DNA from: Sulfurimonas sp. HSL-1656
Lineage (GTDB): Bacteria; Campylobacterota; Campylobacteria; Campylobacterales; Sulfurimonadaceae
DNA: 64,000 nt
Direction: 5' to 3'
Assembly: GCF_039645585.1 (NCBI RefSeq)
Contig: NZ_CP147915.1
Coordinates: forward strand, 2,108,001-2,172,000
Shown here: positions 56,910 through 64,000 of the stretch, piece by piece
Layout of the letters: every line of letters starts with the position of its first letter
Numbering within the stretch: position 1 is the stretch's first letter
Translations under genes and position numbers: made by a program
The notes under the pieces: generated by a model
Told to the model about the DNA's origin: nothing
The model's database searches: none
Seen by the model: the letters and a program-made list of their open reading frames with translations, nothing else

Positions 56910-57959
56910 TTACCAGACTTTCAGTTCGTTATAGAGGCTGTCGCGCTCAACCGGGGTGAATCCGCTCTCTTTGATCAGGTGGACGAACTCCTCAAGGTCG
57001 ACACCGTTGGCACTTTTGGCGCCGGCGGCGGAGTTGATGGACTCTTTTTCGATCGTACCGTCGAGGTCGTTTGCCCCGAACTCCTGCGCCACCAGGGCGA
57101 GGTTCACCGTCGACGTCACCCAGTAGGCTTTGAGGTTGGGGACATTGTCGAGGACGATACGGCTTATGGCCATCGTTTTGAGGATCTCGTTTGCCGTGAT
57201 GAACTCTTTGACGTTCAGGAAGTTGTTCTCGGATTGGTACACGAGCGGGATAAAGCAGTTGAAGCCGCCGGTTTCGTCCTGCAGATCACGGATGCGCATC
57301 ATATGGTCGATGCGGTGCTTACGCTCCTCGACATGGCCGAACAGCATCGTCACGTTGCTCTTTTTGCCCCGTTCGTGCCACTTGCGGTGGATCTCCAGCC
57401 ACTGTTCGGAGGTCACTTTCCCCTTGCAGATATAGTCGCGGACCCCCTCGTCAAAGATCTCCGCACCGCCGCCGGGCATCGAATCGACGCCGTTCTCGAC
57501 CATCAGGTCGAGTATCTCGTCGTAGCTTTTGCCGTACTCCTCGGCAAGGAAGTGCACTTCCGCCGCCGTCAGCGCCTTGACGTGAAGCTGCGGGTATTTC
57601 TCCTTGATTTTACGGAAGATGTCCAGGTACCACTGCAGCCCCGTCTCCGGGTTGTGGGCGGAGACGATATGCACCTCTTTGATATCGCGAGAAACGATGT
57701 CGTCGACGATCCCGAGGATCTCTTCATGGCTCATCGTATAGGGGTTGGGGTTTTTGCGGCTGGCGCTGTAGGCGCAGAATTTACAGACGTCCTTGCAGAC
57801 GTTGGTCGGATTGATATGACGGTTGATATTGAAGTAAGTCTTCTCGCCGTGCAGCTCGCGCCGCAGTGCATCCGCGCGTTCCCCCAGGGCGAAAAGATCT
57901 TCGTCGTACAGCGCCAGCGCCTCTTCAAAGCCGACCCGGCGGTTTGCGATTTTCGTCAT
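56910..57959 (-). CDS. mqnE: Aminofutalosine synthase MqnE (radical SAM)
   Basis: MqnE joins enolpyruvyl-benzoate and SAM to aminofutalosine in the futalosine route to menaquinone, the quinone of Campylobacterota. The 349-residue protein carries the radical-SAM cluster motif CKDVCKFC (C-x3-C-x2-C) at about residue 61, after NINRHINPTN. KALTAAEVHFLAE and SMPGGGAEIFDEGVR favour MqnE over the related MqnC. I chose the ATG at 57959; the frame is open to 58136 but the conserved part starts here. It diverges from glnD. Confidence 0.93.
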   Translation of the reverse strand: MTKIANRRVGFEEALALYDEDLFALGERADALRRELHGEKTYFNINRHINPTNVCKDVCKFCAYSASRKNPNPYTMSHEEILGIVDDIVSRDIKEVHIVSAHNPETGLQWYLDIFRKIKEKYPQLHVKALTAAEVHFLAEEYGKSYDEILDLMVENGVDSMPGGGAEIFDEGVRDYICKGKVTSEQWLEIHRKWHERGKKSNVTMLFGHVEERKHRIDHMMRIRDLQDETGGFNCFIPLVYQSENNFLNVKEFITANEILKTMAISRIVLDNVPNLKAYWVTSTVNLALVAQEFGANDLDGTIEKESINSAAGAKSANGVDLEEFVHLIKESGFTPVERDSLYNELKVW

Positions 57960-57986
57960 GCTTACTCTCTGCTTTTCTTTTCGCGC

Positions 57987-57992
57987 ATTATA
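57987..57992 (-). promoter_or_regulatory. -10 box of mqnE
   Basis: The minus strand reads GGC followed by TATAAT, 27 bases upstream of the mqnE ATG, in the 100-base divergent gap with glnD. Confidence 0.5.
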
Positions 57993-58024
57993 GCCAGATG
58001 AGCGCCTCCAAAGGCTAAAGCGAC

Positions 58025-58030
58025 TATAAT
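58025..58030 (+). promoter_or_regulatory. -10 box of glnD-glmS
   Basis: TATAAT on the plus strand, 29 bases upstream of the glnD TTG start. GAGGAA lies between them. Confidence 0.5.
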
Positions 58031-58059
58031 AATAGGATTTCATCAGAGGAACAGCCCCC

Positions 58060-60576
58060 TTGAAAACACTTGTAGAAGATATTGAGACCCTTATCGAGAA
58101 GAATGCCAGCGACTTCGAGATCTCGAAACGGTTCAAGCAGGCGATCAGCGTCTATCTCGACTCGCTGCCCGATCTCTTCGAACAGACCCAGGGGAAAGAC
58201 TTCCTCGTGCGCCACACCAAGGCCCTCGACCAGTTCATCACCCAGATGTACAAAACGGTGCTCCGGCGGATGTTCGGCAACTACCTGCCGATGCGCAACG
58301 CCATCCCCATCTCCCTGATGGCCCTGGGCAGCTATGGGCGCGAACAGCTCTCCGTCTACAGCGACATCGACCTGATGATCGTCTACGTTCCCTTGGAGGG
58401 GTACAATACCGAGGCGATCATCGAGAAGTTCCTCTACCTCGCCTGGGATGCCGGTCTGAAGCTCGGCCACCGGGTCCACAAGGTTTCCGAACTTTTCGAT
58501 GCCGCCGACGAGGACATTACCATCCGCACGGCGATGATGGAGGCCCGCTTCATCGTCGGCTCGACCTACACCTGGCACGCCACCCAGCGAGAGCTCGGGC
58601 GTATCCGCCGCTATGAGCCGCGCCGTTTCATCGAGGCGAAGATCGCCGAAGCGCAGAGCCGCCGTCGAAAATACCCCGTCTCCATGCAGCCCAATATCAA
58701 AGAGGGCGTCGGCGGCATGCGCGATGCCCAGCTGCTTTACTGGGTTGCCAAAACCCGCTTCGACGTCACCAGTCTCAAGGAGCTCGACGGCACCATCTTC
58801 AGCGAGGAGTCCTACCGTGCGTACCGGATCGCACTGGAACTTATCTTCCGCGTGCGCAGCGCCCTGCACCTCGTCTCCGGCAAACAGAACGACCAGCTCA
58901 ACCTGGAGTATCTGCCAAAGGTACGGAAAATGCTGGGCTTCTCCGACGATATGAAGCTTGCCACCCAGGTCATCGAAGCGATGTGGCGGATCCACAACTT
59001 CAGCAGCATCTTTGTCGCCAAGATGATCAGGCCCATGTTTTACGACTCCTCACGTCTGCCTGCACTACGGGGCCAGCGGGTGCATCGCGGCATCTTCGTC
59101 GCTGAGGACAAAGTGTTTGCCTCCTTCCGTCTCAAAGCACAGCCGATCGAATCCCTGCTGAACATCCTGATCAACCTGGAAGACCGCCCCTACTGTTTCG
59201 ATGACAGCTTTGTCAGCCAGTTCACTTATACGACGGTGCCGCATCCACGGAGCAAAACCGTCAAACAGCTGCTCCGCAAGCTCTTCGAACGCGATCACAC
59301 CTACGGTTTTCTCCGCCTCTTTTACGACGCCGGGGTGCTCGCCGAACTGATCCCCGCACTTAAAAAGGCACTTTTCCTGCCGCAGTTCGACGGCTACCAC
59401 CACTACCCCGTCGGCCTGCACTCCATCCAGTGCGTCAAGGCCTTCGAATCCATCGATGACCCCGATGTCAAGGCCCTGTACGACACGATCAGTCTTGAAG
59501 ACAGGACGATGCTCAAGATCATCGTGCTTCTGCACGATGCAGGCAAAGGAAGGAAACTCGACCACAGCGAGGTCGGCGTCAAACTGATCCGTCCGGTCAT
59601 GCAGAAGATGGGCTTCAGTGCCGAAATGACGGACGATGCCACCCTCCTGGTCCGCCACCATATCCTTATGAGCATCATCGCCCAGCGCCACAACATCCAC
59701 AGCGAAAAAACGCTTTATAAATTCATGTCCATCATCAGGACGCCGCGGCTGCTGACCCTGCTCTACATTCTCACCTACGCGGATATGAGCGGTGTCGGGC
59801 CCGGGACCTACAACGCATTCAATGCGAAACTGCTCAACGAGCTCTACCACTCCTCCCTTGAGGTCGCCCAGGAAAAAGAGCGGATCACCGATGCCGCACG
59901 CCGTCTCAAGGTCGAACAGCGCATCCAGCGGCTCGACGCCTTCAAAGCCCTCCCCCGCCTGATGCAGAAAAAAATCCTCGCGGTCGAATCGAACATCTTC
60001 TTCTTCCTCCACGGCCCGGAAGAGGTCCTGCAGATCGCCCAGCGTGCCCGTGAAGTGAAAGAGTACCAGTACGCGCTGGATTTCAGTACGGGGCTCAGCG
60101 TCGAGATCCTGCGCAAGATCCCGCTGAACCTCACGTACCTGCTGGGGCGGCTGGGCTACCTCGATGTCGTCTCGATGGAGGTCTTCACCCTCTTCGACGA
60201 CGTCAAGTATTTCAAGCTCGATTTCCTCCAGACACCGACACCGGATATGTATGAGAGCATCCGTGAAGTCGTCGAAGAGTCATTCGATATGCAGCGAAGT
60301 GTTGCCCTCGAGGCCCCCGTCATCAAACCCGAGGAGATCACCATCGACTGCGAACACTCCAAGAACCTCGCCGAGCTTGCCGTCCACACGGCGAACCAGC
60401 GCGGACTCCTGGCCTTTATCATCCAGTGCCTCGATGCCCTGGACATGCAGATCGTCACCGCCAAAATCCATACGACGAAGCGCCGTGCACGCGACCATTT
60501 CTTAATCGAGAAAACACCGCATATGTGTAATAATGCCGATCGATTAATCCCCCTTCTCTGCAAAGGAAATGCGTAA
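58060..60576 (+). CDS. glnD: Bifunctional PII uridylyltransferase/uridylyl-removing enzyme GlnD
   Basis: GlnD senses glutamine and adds or removes UMP on PII proteins, signalling nitrogen status. The 838-residue protein has a nucleotidyltransferase domain (about 80-200) with GSYGREQLSVYSDIDLMI. The HD domain (about 440-600) has LLHDAGKG, and a C-terminal ACT domain sits near 765-830. The start is TTG with GAGGAA upstream. The stop codon overlaps the glmS start (TAATG). Its usual targets, PII and Amt, are encoded 2 kb away at 62.6-64 kb. Confidence 0.93.
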   Translation: MKTLVEDIETLIEKNASDFEISKRFKQAISVYLDSLPDLFEQTQGKDFLVRHTKALDQFITQMYKTVLRRMFGNYLPMRNAIPISLMALGSYGREQLSVYSDIDLMIVYVPLEGYNTEAIIEKFLYLAWDAGLKLGHRVHKVSELFDAADEDITIRTAMMEARFIVGSTYTWHATQRELGRIRRYEPRRFIEAKIAEAQSRRRKYPVSMQPNIKEGVGGMRDAQLLYWVAKTRFDVTSLKELDGTIFSEESYRAYRIALELIFRVRSALHLVSGKQNDQLNLEYLPKVRKMLGFSDDMKLATQVIEAMWRIHNFSSIFVAKMIRPMFYDSSRLPALRGQRVHRGIFVAEDKVFASFRLKAQPIESLLNILINLEDRPYCFDDSFVSQFTYTTVPHPRSKTVKQLLRKLFERDHTYGFLRLFYDAGVLAELIPALKKALFLPQFDGYHHYPVGLHSIQCVKAFESIDDPDVKALYDTISLEDRTMLKIIVLLHDAGKGRKLDHSEVGVKLIRPVMQKMGFSAEMTDDATLLVRHHILMSIIAQRHNIHSEKTLYKFMSIIRTPRLLTLLYILTYADMSGVGPGTYNAFNAKLLNELYHSSLEVAQEKERITDAARRLKVEQRIQRLDAFKALPRLMQKKILAVESNIFFFLHGPEEVLQIAQRAREVKEYQYALDFSTGLSVEILRKIPLNLTYLLGRLGYLDVVSMEVFTLFDDVKYFKLDFLQTPTPDMYESIREVVEESFDMQRSVALEAPVIKPEEITIDCEHSKNLAELAVHTANQRGLLAFIIQCLDALDMQIVTAKIHTTKRRARDHFLIEKTPHMCNNADRLIPLLCKGNA

Positions 60577-62390
60577 TGTGCGGCATCGTCGGCTACCTCG
60601 GAAAACATGATACGAAAGGCATTCTGCTCGACGGTCTCAAAGAGCTCGAGTACCGCGGTTACGACTCCGCGGGGATCGCCGTCCTGCAGGCCGATGAGTT
60701 CTCCTACTTCAAAGCGGTCGGGAAGCTGGCCAACCTGGAGGCCAAAACGGCCGACTTCAGCACCAGCGGGTTTGCCGCGGGAATAGGCCACACCCGCTGG
60801 GCGACCCACGGCAAACCGACCGAGATCAATGCCCACCCCCACCTGGGAGACGCTTCCTACGTCGTCCATAACGGCATCATCGAAAACTACCAGGAGCTCA
60901 AAAATGCCCTGGTCGCCGGCGGGGTACACTTCCTGAGCCAGACCGACACGGAAGTTATCGTTCACCTCTTCGAATCCCTGATGAACAGCGGTATGGAGCC
61001 GATGCAGGCGTTCCGTGAAACCGTCAGCCGCCTCAAGGGGGCCTATGCGATCCTCCTCGTCACCAAACAGATGCCCGATACCATCTTTTTCGCCAAGCAC
61101 GGCTCCCCGATGATCGTCGGGGTGAACGAAAGCGATGAGAAGTTCTTCGGCTCCTCCGACGCCGCACTGATCGGTAAATGCAGCCGGGTCATCTACCTCG
61201 AGGACGGCCAGCTCGGTTTTGTCTCGCGTACAGCCATCCACCTTGAAGATGCGACCGGCACCGCTGTCGTACCGCGCTTCGCCGCCCTCCCGGAATCGAA
61301 ACTCTCCGCCCAGAAAGAGGGGTTCAGATTCTTCATGGAAAAAGAGATCTACGAACAGAGCGAAGTCCTCTCCGATACCCTGATCGGGCGGCTTGCGGAT
61401 GAAACAATCGTCTTCGACGAGCTTGATCCTTCCCTGCTGGACGGTATCAACGAAATCAAACTCTGTGCCTGCGGAACGAGTTACCATGCCGCGCTCGCAT
61501 CCAGCTATCTCTTCGAACGCCTCGGCAAGATCCGTACCTCCGTCGAAATCGCCAGCGAGCTGCGCTACAAGGAACCTCTGCTCTGTTCCGACACGCTCTT
61601 CGTCGTCATCAGCCAGAGCGGAGAGACCGCCGACACCCTTGAAACCCTCAAGATGGCCAAGGCCGCGGGCCTGAAGACCCTTGTTATCTGCAACGTCGAT
61701 AACTCCTCCATGGTCCGTGAAGCGGATGCCGCCATCCTGACCCGCGCCGGGATTGAGAAGGGAGTTGCCTCCACCAAGGCCTTCGCGACACAGATGGCGG
61801 TACTGTGGATGTTCTCCCTCTACGTCGCCCAGACCAAAGGGATTATCGGCACGGAAGCAATACGCGAACAGATCGCTCTGCTGCGCGAGATCCCGGCCGT
61901 CGTCAGAGTCGACGACGACCTGCACGAACGGATCCGCCGCCTCTCCAAGCGCTATCTGCACGGGCACGGTTTCTTTTTCATCGGCCGCGACATCTTCTTC
62001 CCCCTCGCCCTGGAAGGGGCCCTCAAGCTCAAAGAGATCAGCTACCTCCATGCCGAGGGGTACCCCAGCGGCGAAATGAAGCACGGTCCCATCGCCCTGG
62101 CCGACCCGGAACTGTTCACGATCGCCCTGATGCCCAAGAACCTGCTCTATGACAAAACAAAGAGCAACGTCGAGGAGTTGAGTGCACGCGACGCCACGAT
62201 CTGTGCCATCAGCGATGAACCGTTTGAGAAGGCGGACGACTTCATCCCCATTGCCGCGCACGCGCATTATATGCCGGAATTTTTCGAAATGATGGTCGTA
62301 CTGCAGCTGCTCTCCATGGAGATCGCCATCCGCCTCGGCAACGACGTCGATATGCCGAGAAACCTCGCGAAAAGCGTGACCGTAGAATAG
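60576..62390 (+). CDS. glmS: Glutamine--fructose-6-phosphate aminotransferase (isomerizing)
   Basis: GlmS makes glucosamine 6-phosphate for peptidoglycan and LPS using glutamine. The 604-residue protein starts MCGIVGYLGK, where Cys2 is the N-terminal nucleophile of the glutaminase domain (GIGHTRWATHG present). Two SIS domains follow (CGTSYHAA and SQSGETADT), with the C-terminal KSVTVE ending. Coupling to glnD by a one-base overlap links amino-sugar supply with nitrogen control. A heptamer repeat array starts at the base after its stop codon. Confidence 0.96.
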   Translation: MCGIVGYLGKHDTKGILLDGLKELEYRGYDSAGIAVLQADEFSYFKAVGKLANLEAKTADFSTSGFAAGIGHTRWATHGKPTEINAHPHLGDASYVVHNGIIENYQELKNALVAGGVHFLSQTDTEVIVHLFESLMNSGMEPMQAFRETVSRLKGAYAILLVTKQMPDTIFFAKHGSPMIVGVNESDEKFFGSSDAALIGKCSRVIYLEDGQLGFVSRTAIHLEDATGTAVVPRFAALPESKLSAQKEGFRFFMEKEIYEQSEVLSDTLIGRLADETIVFDELDPSLLDGINEIKLCACGTSYHAALASSYLFERLGKIRTSVEIASELRYKEPLLCSDTLFVVISQSGETADTLETLKMAKAAGLKTLVICNVDNSSMVREADAAILTRAGIEKGVASTKAFATQMAVLWMFSLYVAQTKGIIGTEAIREQIALLREIPAVVRVDDDLHERIRRLSKRYLHGHGFFFIGRDIFFPLALEGALKLKEISYLHAEGYPSGEMKHGPIALADPELFTIALMPKNLLYDKTKSNVEELSARDATICAISDEPFEKADDFIPIAAHAHYMPEFFEMMVVLQLLSMEIAIRLGNDVDMPRNLAKSVTVE

Positions 62391-62432
62391 TGAAGCGTGA
62401 AGCGTGAAGCGTGAAGCGTGAAGCGTGAAGCG
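62391..62432. repeat. Six tandem copies of a 7-base repeat
   Basis: The 42 bases directly after the glmS stop codon are six exact copies of TGAAGCG. Because seven is not a multiple of three, copy-number change here would shift any frame crossing it, but no gene does. It holds no recognised binding site. Confidence 0.9.
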
Positions 62433-62644
62433 AAACCTGTCAGCTTCCATTTATTTTGTCAAGGTTTTAGAAGGTCATTAGCGGATCGAGCAGATTCGTG
62501 ATGCATGGAGAATAGGCGAGGGCGTCAGCCCTTTGTGCTTTCTTCTTCCCGGTTCGGCTTCTACTTTGCACAAGCAAAGAAGAAGGGGAACAAAAAACCT
62601 GAAGAAAAAAAGCGAGTACCGTTTCCGGGGAATGCCCGAAAAGG
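62433..62644. other. Gap between glmS and amt
   Basis: About 210 bases of lower G+C, with no open frame I accept and no RNA recognised. Both flanking genes end here, so terminators are expected. A TTCTTCTTTGCTTGTGCAAAG-like inverted word at about 62560-62585 is the best candidate, but it is weak. Confidence 0.5.
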
Positions 62645-63826
62645 TTAGAACGCCCGCTTGAACTCCGGGTAGGCCTCGAGACCGCATTCAGTGACGTCAA
62701 GCCCTTCGACCTGCTCATCGTCGCCGGCACGGAACGGCAGGAACTTGTTGATGATATAGATCGCCGCGTACGAGACGGTAAAGACGAATACCGCCACGAC
62801 GGCGACCCCTTTGAGCTGTCCGAGGAACGTGATCCCCGCTTCGGGTTCGGCGGCGAAAATACCGACCGCGAGGGTCCCCCAGATGCCGTTGACCAGGTGG
62901 ACCGAGAGGGCACCGACCGGGTCGTCCAGCTTCAGCTTGTCAAACAGCGGAACGGCGAAAACGACCAGCGCCCCGCCGATGGCGCCGATGAGGATCGGCG
63001 TATGGATGCTGTACAGATCCGGACCGGCGGTAATGGCCACGAGACCGCCCAGTGCGCCGTTGAGGATCATCGTGATATCGAACTTGCGGTAGCGCAGATA
63101 CATGAAGATCCCGGCGATCAGCGCCCCTGAAAGGCCCGCCGTATTGGTATTCATGATCGTCAGCGCCACGGTGTCCGCATTCTCTTTACTGGCGATAGAG
63201 CCGACGGAGCCCCCGTTGAAACCGAACCAGCCGATCCACAGCAGCAGTGCCCCCAGCACGACCAGGGGAATGTTTGACGCCGGGATGACGTGGATCTTGC
63301 CGTCTTTATAGCGCCCTTTACGCGGGCCCATGATCATGATGGCCGCCAGCAGCGCCCAGCCGCCCGTCGAGTGAATGACGGTCGACCCTGCCAGGTCGTA
63401 CATATGCAGATCGAGCATGGTCCCCGCCAGCAGGTCGGCACCCCAGGAGACATTGACAACGAGCGGGTAGATCAGCCCGCCCATCAAAACGGTAAAAAGC
63501 GCGATCGGCAGGATCCGTACCCGCTCGCTCACCCCGCCGCTCATGATATTGACCGTCTTCCCGACAAAGGCCATCTGGAACAAGAAGGCGGCATAGATGC
63601 TCATCCCGCTGTTTTCCCAGCTGCCGAAAGCCAGTTCGTAGCCCACCAGCAGGAACATCATCGACGCCACGGCATAGATCATCGTATTGACGGTCAGAAC
63701 GGATGTGACGTTTTTCGTACGGACCAGCCCCGCTTCGAGCATCGCGAAACCGGGTACCATAAAGACGATCAGCGTCATCGCAAAGAGGGCGAAGAGCGTA
63801 TCGACAATATAACCGAAATCTTCCAT
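62645..63826 (-). CDS. amt: Ammonium transporter Amt
   Basis: This 393-residue protein has 11 predicted membrane segments and conducts ammonium into the cell. The two pore His are seen in STVIHSTGGWALLAA and ALSVHLVNGIWG, and WIGWFGFNGGS is the family signature. No N-terminal signal peptide is obvious before the first membrane segment (GYIVDTLFALFAMTLIVF). It lies eight bases downstream of a PII gene, the normal glnK-amtB pairing in which PII blocks the channel. Confidence 0.95.
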   Translation of the reverse strand: MEDFGYIVDTLFALFAMTLIVFMVPGFAMLEAGLVRTKNVTSVLTVNTMIYAVASMMFLLVGYELAFGSWENSGMSIYAAFLFQMAFVGKTVNIMSGGVSERVRILPIALFTVLMGGLIYPLVVNVSWGADLLAGTMLDLHMYDLAGSTVIHSTGGWALLAAIMIMGPRKGRYKDGKIHVIPASNIPLVVLGALLLWIGWFGFNGGSVGSIASKENADTVALTIMNTNTAGLSGALIAGIFMYLRYRKFDITMILNGALGGLVAITAGPDLYSIHTPILIGAIGGALVVFAVPLFDKLKLDDPVGALSVHLVNGIWGTLAVGIFAAEPEAGITFLGQLKGVAVVAVFVFTVSYAAIYIINKFLPFRAGDDEQVEGLDVTECGLEAYPEFKRAF

Positions 63827-63834
63827 CGCGCCGC

Positions 63835-64000
63835 CTAGATCGCTTCGGAACCGGTTTCACCCGTACGGATGCGAATCACCTTTTCAATGCCGCTGACAAA
63901 GATCTTGCCGTCGCCGATCTTACCGGTACGGGCCGCTTCCGTGATGGTATCAAGTACCTGCTCAAGCTGCTCGTCGTCAACGACCAGCTCCACTTTGATC
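63835..64000 (-). CDS. glnB: Nitrogen regulatory PII protein, C-terminal half (cut by window edge)
   Basis: The last 54 residues are visible: [30 protein letters not shown] (PII signature) and [14 protein letters not shown]. The modified Tyr loop lies outside the window. PII reports nitrogen and carbon status and, beside amt, would act as GlnK. GlnB versus GlnK cannot be told from this part. Confidence 0.93.
   Translation of the reverse strand, partial: IKVELVVDDEQLEQVLDTITEAARTGKIGDGKIFVSGIEKVIRIRTGETGSEAI

Noticed and set aside
62391-62432. Possible CRISPR array
   Set aside because: The units are seven bases, directly adjacent, with no spacers and no cas genes.
60156-62450. A 764-residue minus-strand frame opposite glmS
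   Set aside because: Antisense of glnD/glmS. Its N-terminus is just the translated heptamer repeat.

Overview
The window is a GC-rich bacterial chromosome segment from a chemolithoautotrophic Campylobacterota (former Epsilonproteobacteria), most like Sulfurimonas or a relative. Evidence: the gene order rplY-pth-lptG-lysA-HAD-pheA-hisC-...-dxs (27-20 kb), which I recall from Campylobacter; both subunits of ATP-citrate lyase (reductive TCA cycle); MqnE of the futalosine menaquinone pathway; a flavocytochrome-c-type sulfide dehydrogenase flavoprotein; T-rich-GC-TATAAT promoters typical of the phylum; and prepilins with Ala before the cleavage site. Genus assignment is inference.

Layout. 1-1.1 kb: feoB (cut by the window edge) and feoA behind a possible Fur box. 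1.2-7.6 kb: pssA, then a leftward run of a small unknown gene, a histidine-kinase-like protein lacking its phosphoacceptor His, rmuC, lon and bamD. 7.7-9.3 kb: a DEAD-box RNA helicase with an RG-rich tail. 9.3-19.8 kb: a type II secretion cluster, gspF-H-G leftward and gspK-L-M-N-C-D-E-I-J rightward from a shared promoter region; no prepilin peptidase is in the window. 19.8-31.3 kb: a leftward run with dxs, a small FliF/FliG-like fusion gene, hisC, pheA, a HAD phosphatase-like gene, lysA, lptG, pth, rplY, pilT and tal. 31.4-34.4 kb: envelope genes (DUF4105, DUF3015, SYLF). 34.4-37.6 kb: clpS-clpA-aat, an overlapping operon for the bacterial N-degron pathway. 37.7-41.7 kb: a Tat-exported Rieske protein with an FCSD-like flavoprotein, and a secreted protein joining a dead caspase-like domain to a formylglycine-generating-enzyme-like domain. 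41.8-45.6 kb: metY-type sulfhydrylase, bioD, pyrB, pabB. 45.7-51.1 kb: one complete rRNA operon on the minus strand (16S, tRNA-Ile, tRNA-Ala, 23S, 5S) with a near-consensus promoter and long processing stems. 51.1-64 kb: an orphan pseudopilin, aclB-aclA, a membrane glycosyltransferase-like gene, pabA, mqnE, then divergent glnD-glmS, then amt and the end of a PII gene.

The genes fit an autotroph fixing CO2 by the reductive TCA cycle, oxidising reduced sulfur and controlling nitrogen uptake through GlnD/PII/Amt. The most unusual item is the FliF-FliG-like single-chain protein (21672-22538). It sits exactly where Campylobacter and Helicobacter keep fliF-fliG-fliH, and it looks like a reduced or repurposed flagellar switch gene. 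Other notable items are the pseudo-caspase fusion, the His-less kinase and two predicted leaderless genes (pssA, pabA).
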